Below, in pieces: positions 63,830 to 64,000 of a stretch of DNA of 64,000 bases. The position numbers and the translations under genes were made by a program. The notes under the pieces are model-generated. The model had not been told where the DNA came from. It did not search any database and saw only the letters and a program-made list of their open reading frames with translations. Origin of the DNA: Sycon ciliatum (Eukaryota > Porifera > Calcarea > Leucosolenida > Sycettidae); assembly GCF_964019385.1 (NCBI RefSeq), contig NC_088647.1:2271985-2335984 (forward strand). Reading direction: 5' to 3'. The number at the start of each line of letters is the position of its first letter. Position 1 is the stretch's first letter.

Positions 63830-64000
63830 TTTCCCGTTCTGCTCCTGGGCTACAGACTCGAGCAGCTGCTGTTCTTTCTCCTGCTGCTGTTCACGCTGCT
63901 GCATCTGCTTTTCTTGCTGATGCTGCTGCTGTAGTTTCTTGCCTTAGCTGCTGGGCCTCCTCGATAAAAAAAGCTGGCGGGCCATCTCACGTCGCCGACA
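63830..64000 (-). CDS. Partial Gln-rich exon at right edge
   Basis: Donor AAA|GTATGT after base 63830 on the minus strand. The frame ending in phase 0 there reads back as QQQHQQEKQMQQREQQQEKE, then QQLLESVAQEQNGK. Further upstream, R-R-E-M-A-R-Q-L-F and E-E-A-Q-Q-L-R-Q-E lie in other frames, so either two small indels (one by a T-run at 63966-63973) have broken it or the read has errors. Style, strand and phase match the block A/B Gln-rich exons. It could be an upstream exon of the block B gene or part of a third copy. Confidence 0.35.

Overview
The window looks like nuclear DNA of a multicellular animal, most likely a marine invertebrate; the phylum cannot be fixed from sequence alone. The signs are sparse coding sequence, candidate spliced exons with GT/AG borders, a CR1/L2-type LINE, a Penelope-like element, tRNA-derived SINEs, and many short inverted-repeat DNA elements (MITEs) with TA, TTAA or longer target duplications. 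No host gene could be named with confidence. Nothing looks bacterial, and there is no CRISPR array, rRNA gene or intact tRNA gene.

The main structure is a large, interrupted segmental duplication. Block A (about 7.04-20.85 kb) and block B (about 35.69-60.60 kb) are collinear and in the same orientation. Each appears to carry one copy of an unrecognised minus-strand gene. From 5' to 3' on the minus strand the parts are a long Gln-rich coiled-coil exon (16066-17040; 50467-51378), a second Gln-rich exon (14431-14698; 46362-46694), a 42-nt microexon (8029-8070; 38246-38287) and a terminal exon with a conserved stop (7429-7503; 36118-36192). All the internal exons end CAA or GAA followed by GTAAGAC, and four of them are followed in the intron by a strong G-tract. 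This implies exon duplication inside the gene before the whole locus doubled. A further Gln-rich exon on the same strand runs off the right edge (63830-64000).

Region by region: 1-384 holds a partial unknown ORF; 0.9-6.8 kb holds MITEs, dispersed repeats and a CTG-type minisatellite; 7-21 kb is block A, which has gained a 711-bp TA MITE, a 421-bp palindrome, a truncated Penelope-like element, a LINE fragment, a 320-bp MITE and a 412-bp palindrome. 21.3-26.5 kb is a nest of elements: a second Penelope relic, two copies of a ~1-kb TTAA-flanked family and a 979-bp TTAA inverted-repeat element. 29.4-33.9 kb is a LINE with both ORFs open. 35.7-60.6 kb is block B, with a piggyBac-like MITE, SINEs, another TTAA-family copy, a decayed gene fragment and a 2.4-kb tandem duplication. 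60.6-64 kb holds a SINE with a perfect target duplication, a self-complementary MITE and the edge exon.

Because A and B are paralogous, many elements present in one have an empty site preserved in the other. This gives exact element borders, target-site duplications and relative insertion times without any outside data.
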